Origin: a virus
IMG/VR virus record: IMGVR_UViG_3300037847_005930
Span: 6,362 to 41,117 of that record
Strand: one strand, 5' to 3'
Length of the DNA: 34,756 nucleotides
Part shown: in pieces, positions 26,555 to 33,887 of the stretch
Numbering within the stretch: the stretch's first letter is position 1
Layout: each line of letters starts with the position of its first letter
Position numbers and translations under genes: made by a program
Notes under the pieces: generated by a model
Seen by the model: only the letters and a program-made list of their open reading frames with translations
What the model was told of the DNA's origin: nothing
Database searches by the model: none

Positions 26555-26735
26555 TATCTTCCCACTCTACATCCGTAACTTCTTGACAAAAATAATAGTA
26601 AGGTTCTTTTTTAAATACTTTATCAGAACGTAAGTGTTCTTTCCAAGTAGATATAATAGGCATATGGTCTATTCGTATCTTCCTTTGAACTATCCATAGA
26701 GTGTTATTTACATTAACAACTTCTCTATTGAACAT
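26550..26735 (-). CDS. Small hypothetical protein after hsp20
   Basis: A 61-residue protein (VNVNNTLWIVQRKIRIDHMP, FKKEPYYYFCQEVTDVEWED) with no membrane segment or known motif. Its ATG overlaps the hsp20 stop as TAATG, so translation is probably coupled. It is the last gene before the terminator/promoter at 26507-26554. The function is not recognised. Confidence 0.6.
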   Translation of the reverse strand: MFNREVVNVNNTLWIVQRKIRIDHMPIISTWKEHLRSDKVFKKEPYYYFCQEVTDVEWEDI

Positions 26736-27070
26736 TATTTAACGGATACTTCAATTACTTTAGTCTTTTTTTCTTCTACCTTTGGAATCGATATAGTTAA
26801 TACACCATCCTTTACAACAGCAGTTGTTTTAGATACATCCCAATCTTCTTGAATGTTGTATCTTTTATTGAATGTTCTTTTTTCATTATCACCTTCAATA
26901 GAAAGAACTGTATCTTCTACTTTTACATTGATATCTTTTTTCGATAAGCCAGGTACATCAAACTCCATAGTGAGTACATCATCTTCGATTCTCATATTAC
27001 GAGTTTCTCTTTGAGGATGGTTAAACACTTCATCCATTAAGTTCCATGCGTTATTCATTGTTAAAATCAT
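26735..27070 (-). CDS. hsp20: Small heat-shock protein Hsp20 (alpha-crystallin family)
   Basis: A 111-residue protein with an alpha-crystallin domain: MRIEDDVLTMEFDVPGLSKK, DINVKVEDTVLSIEGDNE, KRYNIQEDWDVSKTTAVVKD, the family GVLTISIPK, and a C-terminal KVIEVSVK. The short N-terminus (MNNAWNLMDEVFNHPQ) suits a small phage version; the usual C-terminal IXI tail is essentially absent. It holds unfolding proteins as an ATP-independent chaperone. Hsp20 genes are common in marine T4-like phages. ATGs at 27070 and 27058 are both possible; the first follows AAAGGGAAAAA. The 120-base upstream gap carries direct and inverted repeats, which may regulate it. Confidence 0.92.
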   Translation of the reverse strand: MILTMNNAWNLMDEVFNHPQRETRNMRIEDDVLTMEFDVPGLSKKDINVKVEDTVLSIEGDNEKRTFNKRYNIQEDWDVSKTTAVVKDGVLTISIPKVEEKKTKVIEVSVK

Positions 27071-27120
27071 TTTTTCCCTTTTTAGTTTTAGTTAAACAAT
27101 TAATTTATATGATTGTTATA

Positions 27121-27202
27121 GTACCAATTATGTACCAAAGGATTTTTTAAGACTGTTTGTCAGTATTTCTTATTTGTGTATGACAAAATGTCAGTTAACT
27201 GA
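27121..27202. promoter_or_regulatory. Repeat-rich region upstream of hsp20
   Basis: The gap between hsp20 and the upstream gene contains two GTACCAA copies 11 bp apart (27121-27127, 27132-27138), a hairpin TGACA-AAA-TGTCA (27181-27193) and the 12-bp palindrome TCAGTTAACTGA (27191-27202), which overlaps the stop of the upstream gene. On the minus strand CTGACA occurs twice, 31 bases apart. No TTG-N20-TAnnTTxG promoter was found here. A regulator binding site is a guess. Confidence 0.4.
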
Positions 27203-27640
27203 AAATGGTGGAGTGTTTCCAATAATATCAAAGGTTAAAATTACTTGCCAAGGTTCGTACTTAGTGAATTCAACTTTACGATTCATTAAAATCATACCAT
27301 TCATTTGTAAATCATTGGCCACTTTCACTAATAAATCTAATGTGGGCCCGTAGATATTAATAATATCTCTATCATCACCTTTTACAAATTCGATTTTAAC
27401 TTCGTTTCTATCTCTTTCGAAATCATAGTTATCATCTACTTCACCTTCTAATTCTTCTGCGGCTTTCATTAAACGAGCTAACTCTCTTTCTTCCGCATCT
27501 AAACGTTCCATTTCTTCGTGAATAGGTAGATAGGCGAACTCACCAATCATCAAATCGTATAAGTACAATAACTTATCTTCATCTTCCAATGTTTCAAAGA
27601 ACTTGAATTCATTTTCATCCCAATATTCTACGGTAGCCAT
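27191..27640 (-). CDS. Acidic hypothetical protein
   Basis: I choose the ATG at 27640 (149 residues, MATVEYWDENEFKFFETLED) because GGGAG lies 6 bases upstream; the ATG at 27646 would overlap the preceding stop as ATGA, and a still earlier ATG at 27682 would overlap the neighbour by 40 bases. The protein is rich in Asp and Glu, helical in the middle (EEMERLDAEERELARLMKAA) and beta-like at the end (VKIEFVKGDDRDIINIYG, KYEPWQVILTFDIIG). The acidic character could suggest a DNA-mimic or inhibitor, but no family is recognised. It belongs to the small-gene cluster upstream of hsp20. Confidence 0.6.
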   Translation of the reverse strand: MATVEYWDENEFKFFETLEDEDKLLYLYDLMIGEFAYLPIHEEMERLDAEERELARLMKAAEELEGEVDDNYDFERDRNEVKIEFVKGDDRDIINIYGPTLDLLVKVANDLQMNGMILMNRKVEFTKYEPWQVILTFDIIGNTPPFSVN

Positions 27641-27642
27641 AC

Positions 27643-27828
27643 TCATCTCCCAAAGTCTTTTATAATTTCTTTTGTTAACCAAGATGGTTCTGATGTAAAG
27701 TGTTTGAAATAAGGTTCACTAATTAAATACAGTTTTAGTTTTTGATATTTTTTTTCATCACTATCATTGGTTGATAGTATATTAATTATCTTTTCTCTGT
27801 ACGGTTCTTCTATGTAGTTTAAACTCAT
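27643..27828 (-). CDS. Small hypothetical protein
   Basis: A 61-residue protein (MSLNYIEEPYREKIINILST, KLYLISEPYFKHFTSEPSWL) that is helical and rich in Tyr and Lys, with no known motif. It ends in the same bases where the acidic 149-residue protein may begin, so the pair is likely co-translated. The upstream leader is A/T-rich (AATATTTATAATTGAG). The function is not recognised. Confidence 0.55.
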   Translation of the reverse strand: MSLNYIEEPYREKIINILSTNDSDEKKYQKLKLYLISEPYFKHFTSEPSWLTKEIIKDFGR

Positions 27829-27849
27829 CTCAATTATAAATATTGGGGA

Positions 27850-28257
27850 TTATAACTTTCCCTTATAGATTTGGTTCATAAAGATTAAACAATCTTTAGA
27901 TAATGCTTTGTTTTCTTTTTGTACTGTATCAATACAAACGGCTAAAAATTTTACTATATGTGGTGGTGGGTTTTTTTCACCAATCTGTAGAATCCTATCT
28001 TGAAGTTTATGGATGTACTCATCTGTAATAAAGATATCTTCTAATAGATACTTTTCTTTCATATATCTTTCAGAGAACCATTGATGTGGTTTAGCATCTT
28101 TATCTACGGCGTGTTTATAAACCGTATTAACATACTCATCTAATTTAAGTACATCTGGTACGGATGATGCAAACTTTTTATAACTAACCCATTCACGAGC
28201 TTGTTGTAAATCATCATCACCTAAACCTAATTCTTTAAAAAAATCCTTCGGATTCAT
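27850..28257 (-). CDS. Helical hypothetical protein
   Basis: A 135-residue, mostly alpha-helical protein (MNPKDFFKELGLGDDDLQQA, KHAVDKDAKPHQWFSERYMK, IVKFLAVCIDTVQKENKAL). No membrane segment, nucleotide-binding or nuclease motif is visible. It lies 10 bases after the 97-residue gene at 28268 and 21 bases before the 61-residue gene, in a run of small minus-strand genes typical of phage early or host-takeover regions. The function is unknown. Confidence 0.6.
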   Translation of the reverse strand: MNPKDFFKELGLGDDDLQQAREWVSYKKFASSVPDVLKLDEYVNTVYKHAVDKDAKPHQWFSERYMKEKYLLEDIFITDEYIHKLQDRILQIGEKNPPPHIVKFLAVCIDTVQKENKALSKDCLIFMNQIYKGKL

Positions 28258-28267
28258 TCAGTTGTTT

Positions 28268-28561
28268 TTATTGAAACAACCCTAATTGAATTTTTCTTTT
28301 GTGTGAATTCTGTGCATCCATTAATGTAGTAAATACTTTATTACATTCGGACCAAGTTAAATCCACTCTTTGATTACCTACGATTAAAGTTCCAATTGGT
28401 TGACTTCTATCTTTATAATTTCCTTCAGTAATTCTATCACTTAATTCGAAATCAATTGAGTTGTAATTCTTACCTAATTTTTTTAATTTATCTCTATCTT
28501 TTTGATGAGTTGCCCCACCTAAGTTTACTCTACCTCTCGGCTTTCCTGAATATCTTTTCAT
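28268..28561 (-). CDS. Small basic hypothetical protein
   Basis: A 97-residue basic protein: N-terminal Gly/Arg/Lys-rich stretch (MKRYSGKPRGRVNLGGATHQ, KDRDKLKKLGKNYN), then a folded-looking part (TLIVGNQRVDLTWSECNKVF) and the end KRKIQLGLFQ. Nucleic-acid contact is possible from the charge, but no family is recognised. A 66-base gap separates it from the upstream gene; no consensus promoter was found there. Confidence 0.6.
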   Translation of the reverse strand: MKRYSGKPRGRVNLGGATHQKDRDKLKKLGKNYNSIDFELSDRITEGNYKDRSQPIGTLIVGNQRVDLTWSECNKVFTTLMDAQNSHKRKIQLGLFQ

Positions 28562-28627
28562 TTGAAGTGTATTTTAATTGTTTAACTATTTGTTAATAAA
28601 TATAAAATAAACTTTAATGAAACTATA

Positions 28628-28921
28628 TTACCTACGATTTCTTTTAGATAATCTAGCAAACTTAGCTTCAAACGATTTTAAATCCATTCTATTAGGGTGA
28701 GTTCTTTCTATGTTTTGATTTACTCTCATAGTTTCCGCCATCCAAAACCAAGCCGCGGCTACAGTCTTTTGTGGTGGTATCATATACTCATCTAATAGAA
28801 CATTACCTGTTCCATCTGATACAAAGAACTTTCCATCGGATGTTCGTTGTGTACTTGCTTTAGGGAACTTTCTTAAAACCTTTCTTTTTAACCTTTTAAA
28901 TTTATTTTTATCAATTTCCAT
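28628..28921 (-). CDS. Small basic hypothetical protein
   Basis: A 97-residue basic protein with a Lys/Arg-rich N-terminus (KNKFKRLKRKVLRKFPKAST), a central beta-like part (SDGKFFVSDGTGNVLLDEYM), then AAAWFWMAETMRVNQNIERT and a basic end (FARLSKRNRR). It overlaps the upstream 75-residue gene by 11 bases, which suggests coupled translation. Basic ends suggest nucleic-acid binding; this is inference. No family is recognised. Confidence 0.6.
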   Translation of the reverse strand: MEIDKNKFKRLKRKVLRKFPKASTQRTSDGKFFVSDGTGNVLLDEYMIPPQKTVAAAWFWMAETMRVNQNIERTHPNRMDLKSFEAKFARLSKRNRR

Positions 28922-29138
28922 TTTCTAAGTGTTTATTAAACGACCTTGTTAATCGGCTATCTATAAATGATGTTACACTATTATCATCCACATATAGTTC
29001 TTCAACTATTCTACCATCTTCAGTTGTAACAGTATAGCGATAACCCTTTACTGTTTTTTGTCTTTCTGTTATTTGGCCAACTTTATTCTTACCAAATACT
29101 GATACGATTACTGTTTCATTTGTACTATAGGATATCAT
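28911..29138 (-). CDS. Small beta-rich hypothetical protein
   Basis: A 75-residue protein with a short SH3-like strand pattern (ETVIVSVFGKNKVGQITERQ, YRYTVTTEDGRIVEELYVDD) and the end SRLTRSFNKHLENGN. No catalytic residues are visible. It lies 4 bases after the DUF4494-like gene and overlaps the next gene by 11 bases. The function is unknown. Confidence 0.55.
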   Translation of the reverse strand: MISYSTNETVIVSVFGKNKVGQITERQKTVKGYRYTVTTEDGRIVEELYVDDNSVTSFIDSRLTRSFNKHLENGN

Positions 29139-29142
29139 ATAT

Positions 29143-29343
29143 TTATTTTATAACCTTAATAATTTTGGTTTCTATTACAGAACCAACTTCAAACTCTACA
29201 GAATCATTTTTAAATTCTTCGTGAACTTTAGTTTCTGCATCGGTTACTGATACTGCGTGAACCAAATACTGTTCGATATTCTTTTTTTGTCTACCCTTAT
29301 CATCGGTAGAGATTACTTTTACTTTTGCGATATAATACTTCAT
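29143..29343 (-). CDS. DUF4494-like small protein
   Basis: A 66-residue protein whose pattern (KYYIAKVKVISTDDKGRQKK, IEQYLVHAVSVTDAETKVHE, VEFEVGSVIETKII) matches my memory of DUF4494: an N-terminal strand, a YLVdAlSfteAE motif and a final pair of strands. That family is found mainly in Bacteroidetes and their phages, and its function is unknown. The match is from pattern recognition only. It supports the host inference. Its start follows AAAAATACAATT, an A/T-rich leader without Shine-Dalgarno. Confidence 0.6.
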   Translation of the reverse strand: MKYYIAKVKVISTDDKGRQKKNIEQYLVHAVSVTDAETKVHEEFKNDSVEFEVGSVIETKIIKVIK

Positions 29344-29353
29344 AATTGTATTT

Positions 29354-29815
29354 TTAGTTATTAAAATTAATGTTATACTTTTCTGATAATTCGGTTTCTG
29401 TAATCAGTGCATATTCACCATTACATTCACCATGTGTTAAATCCTCTACAATAGTATGAAACCATTGAACTGATTTTTCACCATCGTGTTGTCTACCCGC
29501 TGGTATCACCATCAGTTGCATTGGTACTACTTTGTTTTGGAATGATTTCCATTGACGAGGTCCAATCTCATCTGGTCCCTTTTGGAATCGTTCTCTCAAA
29601 TGTTCGTAGAAATCATTATCCATTTCTTCCCACTCATCATAGTTGAGATATTCTTCTTGTGCTTCTTCTTGTGCTTTGTGAAGAGCTTCTTTTTCTGATT
29701 CCGATAACTCATCCCAAAAATCTGTAGGGATTGGGTTTTCAGAATCTACATTAGGATGTTTATAAACAGAATCTTTTACTTGTCGTAGTTCATCCATAGT
29801 TCTTTTTTTAGCCAT
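29354..29815 (-). CDS. Acidic hypothetical protein
   Basis: A 153-residue acidic protein: helical N-terminal half rich in Glu (SEKEALHKAQEEAQEEYLNY, DEWEEMDNDFYEHLRERFQK), then RQWKSFQNKVVPMQLMVIPA and a C-terminal part with His and Cys (WFHTIVEDLTHGECNGEYAL). No clear metal-site or enzyme motif can be assigned. It overlaps the upstream 103-residue gene by 8 bases. The function is unknown. Confidence 0.6.
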   Translation of the reverse strand: MAKKRTMDELRQVKDSVYKHPNVDSENPIPTDFWDELSESEKEALHKAQEEAQEEYLNYDEWEEMDNDFYEHLRERFQKGPDEIGPRQWKSFQNKVVPMQLMVIPAGRQHDGEKSVQWFHTIVEDLTHGECNGEYALITETELSEKYNINFNN

Positions 29816-30119
29816 TTGTTAATTGTTTACTTAATACAAAACCTGTTTCACCTTTATCATTGGTTACTTCTTCTACCAAACCCTTATCTATCAATCCATC
29901 AATTGTAGTATCTACATTCTCTTGTATAATACTTTTAGCTACTGTTTCAGCCAGATTAAATAGTGTTTCCATATCTTTACCTAAATCATCTGTAAAATTA
30001 ATTTTAGATGCAGAGTTGATAAAGCGAGGTCTAAATTTGTTTTCATCAATCCACTCATTATTGAAGAATCCATCTTCACTAAGAGTTTCAAGAATGATTT
30101 TTACGATATCTTTTTTCAT
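29808..30119 (-). CDS. Small hypothetical protein, first gene of the small-gene operon
   Basis: A 103-residue protein: MKKDIVKIILETLSEDGFFN, then LGKDMETLFNLAETVAKSII, and a final part resembling a short winged-helix-like tail (TIDGLIDKGLVEEVTNDKGE, TGFVLSKQ). That end, with a helix then a GLVE/GFVLS hairpin, is reminiscent of small DNA-binding regulators, but it is only suggestive. It is the first gene after the consensus promoter at 30138-30169 and probably heads the operon running down to hsp20. Confidence 0.6.
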   Translation of the reverse strand: MKKDIVKIILETLSEDGFFNNEWIDENKFRPRFINSASKINFTDDLGKDMETLFNLAETVAKSIIQENVDTTIDGLIDKGLVEEVTNDKGETGFVLSKQLTNG

Positions 30120-30137
30120 TTTAATATAATTTTTTAT

Positions 30138-30169
30138 CTAATATACAAAATTATTTCTTAACTTCCAAA
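30138..30169 (-). promoter_or_regulatory. Bacteroidetes-type promoter for the small-gene operon
   Basis: Minus strand TTTG (30169-30166), exactly 20 bases, then TATATTAG (30145-30138), 18 bases before the ATG at 30119. The -33 box lies in the T-rich tail of the terminator just upstream. It has no TTAACA upstream element; the terminator stem occupies that position. Confidence 0.8.
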
Positions 30170-30196
30170 TAAACCCCCCACTATTTTAGTGGGAGG
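30166..30196 (-). terminator. Terminator after the AAA+ ATPase gene
   Basis: Minus strand CCTCCCACT, a short A-rich loop, AGTGGGGGG, then TTTATTTG: a strong GC-rich hairpin (nine positions with one mismatch) with a short U-rich tail, located 26 bases after the stop of the ATPase gene at 30222. Confidence 0.75.
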
Positions 30197-30221
30197 TCAT
30201 TTGATGAGTAATAATTAATAA

Positions 30222-31505
30222 TTAAAATGGGTTCGATAAATCAACATCATCTGAAGTTTCATCTTCTACATTGAAGAGATTTTCTTCTTCAGTAGAACCA
30301 ACAAACTTTTGAACGAATTGTTTGATGAAAGTTCTTTCAGATTGTGCTCCACCCGCATCATCGAACAATGGGTAGATAGTAATTTCAGCGGCCTCAGCCA
30401 GATTGAATCCATCATAAAGTAGTGAACCAATCTCAACAGCCGTTCTAGTCGATAGTGAGTTTGAAAGAGTAGGAACTTCTTTCTTTACATCACTTCTAGT
30501 CATCGAAGTAATCTTAGCAACATTGTTAAGAACAGTTTCATCAACCGATGGGTACATCATTTGAAGTAGTGATGTTTCTTCATCAACATTCAAAGTATCC
30601 ATTTCGATGATTGTGAACCTGTCAACAATCGCTCTATCCAACTGTCTAGTCGATGTGTACTCATTACCGATGTTAGCGGAAGCGATGAACGAAACACCAT
30701 CAGCAACTTTCACTACTGGTGAATCAGCGGCTTCATCCAACCTCAAGTATCTTTGACCGGCATCCAACACAGTCATTAGGATGTTGTGAGCCTCAGGATG
30801 TGCTCTGGAGATTTCATCCAATACGATTACAGTATTTGGAGTTTGGATAGCCTTCACAAAAGGTGATGGTGAGAACACCGTACCCTTCTTAGTATCGAAC
30901 TGAGTATTTCCGATTAGAGTGGCTCTTGGGTCTTGTGTAGAACCTAAGTTGAAGATTTCCATAGAGTAACCATCAATGGAATTAGCGGCGGCTTTAGCGG
31001 CCATAGTTTTACCACAACCAGCCGGACCAGTCATCATAATATTTTTACCTCTCAGAATGTTTCTGATTAGGTACTTCCACTTTAGTGGATTCATAAACAA
31101 CATCTGTGGTTTCAAACCATCAGCTTCGGTATGAATAAACTTTAGGAAATCTTCTTCCATTGGTTTTTCAGCAACTTCCATAGTTGGTTTTTGTTTCATT
31201 TGATATTGTTCCAAACCACCATTAGGTTTGTTAAAGTTAGTTACAGGTTCAGAACCATTGAACTTCTCACCAGGTACTCTGTTGAACTCAACAGAACCAT
31301 TGGTAAGATTACCTTTGATTCTTGCTTTGATACAATACTTAGTTGGATTGTTACAAGCAGATACACACCTCTTATAAAGTGATGAACCTTTTTCATTTAT
31401 TTGGGGAACGAAGAATTCCACTCCCGCTGAATCTGTAAGGATGATTTCCTTACTTTCGTTTCTCTTCGCTTGAAGGAAAACTGCTCTTTGTGATTTGTTA
31501 CTCAT
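30222..31505 (-). CDS. MoxR/CobS-like AAA+ ATPase
   Basis: A 427-residue protein. Residues about 145-390 form a MoxR-type AAA+ module: Walker A GPAGCGKT (160-167), Walker B VIVLDE (226-231), sensor 1 FIASANIGNEYTST, an arginine-finger region QLDRAIVDRF, and a helical lid. The N-terminal 110 residues are a separate domain with three Cys (RCVSACNNPTKYC) and no known family; the C-terminus is acidic (EEENLFNVEDETSDDVDLSN). MoxR proteins act with VWA proteins as chaperone-like remodelling machines; CobS/CobT insert cobalt into the corrin ring. The partner VWA gene lies directly upstream (31612-33774). CobS-like genes are common in marine T4-like phages, but true cobalamin synthesis is unlikely here. 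It has its own promoter and a terminator after it. Confidence 0.88.
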   Translation of the reverse strand: MSNKSQRAVFLQAKRNESKEIILTDSAGVEFFVPQINEKGSSLYKRCVSACNNPTKYCIKARIKGNLTNGSVEFNRVPGEKFNGSEPVTNFNKPNGGLEQYQMKQKPTMEVAEKPMEEDFLKFIHTEADGLKPQMLFMNPLKWKYLIRNILRGKNIMMTGPAGCGKTMAAKAAANSIDGYSMEIFNLGSTQDPRATLIGNTQFDTKKGTVFSPSPFVKAIQTPNTVIVLDEISRAHPEAHNILMTVLDAGQRYLRLDEAADSPVVKVADGVSFIASANIGNEYTSTRQLDRAIVDRFTIIEMDTLNVDEETSLLQMMYPSVDETVLNNVAKITSMTRSDVKKEVPTLSNSLSTRTAVEIGSLLYDGFNLAEAAEITIYPLFDDAGGAQSERTFIKQFVQKFVGSTEEENLFNVEDETSDDVDLSNPF

Positions 31506-31551
31506 AAATTTTAAATTTTAATTATTAATACTCTTAACTCTTATTACTCTA

Positions 31552-31608
31552 CTAAAGTACGACTTTTATTTTGATTTTCCAAATTTCTAATGTTAAGAAA
31601 TTGTTAAA
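31552..31608 (-). promoter_or_regulatory. Promoter with upstream TTAACA element, for the AAA+ ATPase
   Basis: Minus strand: TTTAACAATTTCTTAACAT (31608-31590), 7 bases, TTG (-33, 31582-31580), 20 bases, TACTTTAG (-7, 31559-31552). It lies between the VWA stop (31612) and the ATPase ATG (31505), 46 bases before it. Confidence 0.85.
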
Positions 31609-31611
31609 TCT

Positions 31612-33774
31612 TTATTGAAACAATTTGTTCAATGTTTTAGTCAACGCCATCAGATTCGTACAATCTACTGATGTTGCTGATTTACCATACATTCTTTTGA
31701 AGTTATCGATACCACCTTCGTAACCATCATACACAAAGTATGAAAGAACCTTAACTCCCGCTTGTTGGATTTTCTTAACCTGAGAGGCGGTGTGTTCAAC
31801 CGCGGCGTTTCCACCATAATCGATATCTCTGTTAGAGAAACCTGGCCACCCATCTGAGAAGTTGATGAAGTAAGAATCAACACCTTTGTTAGTTTTGATG
31901 ATGTCATCTAAAACAGTTTCAAAACATAAACCTTCAGGAGTAGTTCCACAAGGATTAAGATATTTGAACAATTGTTGAATCTTAGAGAACTTATCTTTTC
32001 TACTATCGTATGCAATCAACATAAGTGGTTGTGTATTCCCATCATGTTGAATACTTCTGTAAGATATAACCACATCTAAGTTAGAAGTCATTGAAGCGGC
32101 CTTAGCGATAGCAACTGCCGATGTTTGAGTTTGTTTCCACTTTGAACCACCCATTGATGAACTAGCATCGATAGAGATGTGAACCAAAGCGGGATTGTGT
32201 TTGTTAATTGAAATCTGGTCAAAGATTTGAACATTACCCATTCCCAATTCATGTAACAATCTACCGGCGATTTTACCATTCTTCATTCTTGGAGTAACCA
32301 AACTTCTTTCCTCATTTCTAAGTTTAAGTTTCTTACCTAATACAGTACCCAAAATAATACCTTTGTTAATTGCTTCAGAGTTTCTATCAACACTCCAAGA
32401 GTAAGTAGATAACATACTAATCATACCAGAATCGGCTAATTGTTTAGTGTAGTTTTTCACAAGCATTACAGGAGTTTGTTTACTGTTTCTGTAGTAACTT
32501 GGATTGTGATAATCTTTACCAGCCAACTTTTCTTCAACACCACTCTTATCTAAAGTTTCCATCTTCTTAGATTCAGTTTTGGAAACTTTCTTCTTTTGAA
32601 TATCACCATTCTGAAACTTCTTTTGTTTCTCAATAGCGTTATCCAATTGTTTCTTTTGTCTATCTGATAACTTACCGTTACCTTCAGAACAATGTGTTTT
32701 TTCATCGGTGATTTGAGAATCAGAACCACTACCACCAGCACCATTAGGATTGTAAGAACCTCTACTTCCACTCTTTACATCATCACCTTCTGCATCACCT
32801 TTGGAATCATCAGTACCGTTAGAACCATCTTTTGATTCACCACCATTACCTTCGGTATTATCAGTACCATTGGTTTCAGAGTTATCTCCACCACCACCGT
32901 TACCACTACCTTCAGATTGTTCATCACTATCACCTTCACCATCACACTCACCATCATTCTTTTGGTTAGGTGATTGAATTGGTTTTTCTGATGGTGGGAG
33001 TGAATTCTCAATTACTTTGAAAATCTGTGAAGCCAACACCAACGAACCATTGGTATCTTTTATCATATCGATGTTTTTCAAATCCATCAGATTCCATACA
33101 CTTCTCAACATTGGAAGAGCATCTAAATCTCTATTCTTATTAGTGATGTTGATGATTCTAAACATATAAGATTCCCAATCGTTATCTCTATACTCAGAGG
33201 ATTGTAATCCCTTATCAACTATCTTAGAGTTGAAGTACTTATCGTACATAGCGTGGTAGTAACCTTTGTAACCAGGTGATGTACTATAAATGTAGTAATC
33301 GATTCTCCTATCTTCGATTACATTCAACAAATCTTTTACAACTTTTGAAACCCAATTTTGACAGTCCCACTCAGTCATATTGTGTTTATCCATCAGATGA
33401 GTAATGTAATCTTTACCAACAACCAATCCGATGTTGTTGTTGATTGTATCTAATGTATTGAAATCGGTTAACTTAATGTGAGAACCTTCGTGCAGTGCCA
33501 ACCCAACAGTTGAATCAAAATCTTTATCATCCATCTTAGATGAAATCACAACCGATTTACCATCGGTATAAGAATCACCCCTTACACTAAAGGTGACTGG
33601 AATATGTTCACCAGTAACAATATCAACGAAGTTACCGATTGATTTCTTATAAGAGGCAAGAGCCATAAGGTTATTGTGTTTAGATTCTATAGGATTCAAA
33701 TCCAAAGAATCATCATCATCGAACAACCCATCTCTCAACCAATAAGAACTGTATTTTGTGTTATCTCTATTCAT
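31612..33774 (-). CDS. CobT/VWA-like protein with HEXXH motif, partner of the AAA+ ATPase
   Basis: A 720-residue protein in three parts. The N-terminal region (about 1-260) holds an HEXXH motif, HEGSH at 95-99, in a helix (TVGLALHEGSHIKLTDF), as in the putative metallopeptidase domains that accompany some VWA proteins. Residues about 260-365 are a low-complexity acidic Gly/Ser/Asp/Glu/Asn linker. The C-terminal third (about 530-720) is a VWA domain with a complete MIDAS: DASSS (D536, S538, S540), a Thr in NPCGTTPEG and an Asp in FINFSDGWPG. This matches the CobT/MoxR-associated VWA layout. It is probably the substrate-binding partner of the ATPase encoded just downstream. Protease activity is inferred only from HEXXH; the third zinc ligand is not identified. 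Confidence 0.85.
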   Translation of the reverse strand: MNRDNTKYSSYWLRDGLFDDDDSLDLNPIESKHNNLMALASYKKSIGNFVDIVTGEHIPVTFSVRGDSYTDGKSVVISSKMDDKDFDSTVGLALHEGSHIKLTDFNTLDTINNNIGLVVGKDYITHLMDKHNMTEWDCQNWVSKVVKDLLNVIEDRRIDYYIYSTSPGYKGYYHAMYDKYFNSKIVDKGLQSSEYRDNDWESYMFRIINITNKNRDLDALPMLRSVWNLMDLKNIDMIKDTNGSLVLASQIFKVIENSLPPSEKPIQSPNQKNDGECDGEGDSDEQSEGSGNGGGGDNSETNGTDNTEGNGGESKDGSNGTDDSKGDAEGDDVKSGSRGSYNPNGAGGSGSDSQITDEKTHCSEGNGKLSDRQKKQLDNAIEKQKKFQNGDIQKKKVSKTESKKMETLDKSGVEEKLAGKDYHNPSYYRNSKQTPVMLVKNYTKQLADSGMISMLSTYSWSVDRNSEAINKGIILGTVLGKKLKLRNEERSLVTPRMKNGKIAGRLLHELGMGNVQIFDQISINKHNPALVHISIDASSSMGGSKWKQTQTSAVAIAKAASMTSNLDVVISYRSIQHDGNTQPLMLIAYDSRKDKFSKIQQLFKYLNPCGTTPEGLCFETVLDDIIKTNKGVDSYFINFSDGWPGFSNRDIDYGGNAAVEHTASQVKKIQQAGVKVLSYFVYDGYEGGIDNFKRMYGKSATSVDCTNLMALTKTLNKLFQ

Positions 33775-33807
33775 ATATTATAATTATCATTTCTTAATCT
33801 TACACTA

Positions 33808-33864
33808 CTAAAGTAGTGATTTTTTTGCAATTATCCAAGTATTAAATGTTAAATTTTTGTTAAA
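33808..33864 (-). promoter_or_regulatory. Promoter with upstream TTAACA element, for the VWA gene
   Basis: Minus strand: TTTAACAAAAATTTAACAT (33864-33846), 7 bases, TTG (-33, 33838-33836), 20 bases, TACTTTAG (-7, 33815-33808). The -7 box lies in a perfect 6-bp dyad CACTAC-TTTA-GTAGTG (33818-33803). It ends 33 bases before the VWA ATG at 33774. Confidence 0.85.
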
Positions 33865-33886
33865 GTTATTAACAAGTTATTAACAA
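33843..33886 (-). repeat. Four tandem 11-bp units upstream of the VWA promoter
   Basis: Read on the minus strand: TTGTTAATAAC (33886-33876) twice in a row, then TTTAACAAAAA and TTTAACATTTA. The first two are identical. The period of 11 bp is close to one DNA turn, so TTAA/TTAACA boxes lie on one face of the helix. The last two units are the upstream element of the promoter. Confidence 0.8.
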
Positions 33887-33887
33887 T

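Noticed and set aside
27121-27141. Sigma-54-like TGGTAC...TTGG site upstream of hsp20 (minus strand)
   Set aside because: The distance between the two GG pairs is one base short and the downstream GC is missing; it is better read as an 11-bp direct repeat.
32690-32990. Repeat or CRISPR-like pattern inside the VWA gene
   Set aside because: It is the low-complexity acidic Gly/Ser/Asp linker of the protein, with irregular repeats and no spacers.
30222-33774. Cobalamin (cobalt chelatase CobS/CobT) genes
   Set aside because: The domain layout is similar, but no other corrin gene is present, and MoxR-VWA pairs serve many remodelling roles; I keep the neutral call.
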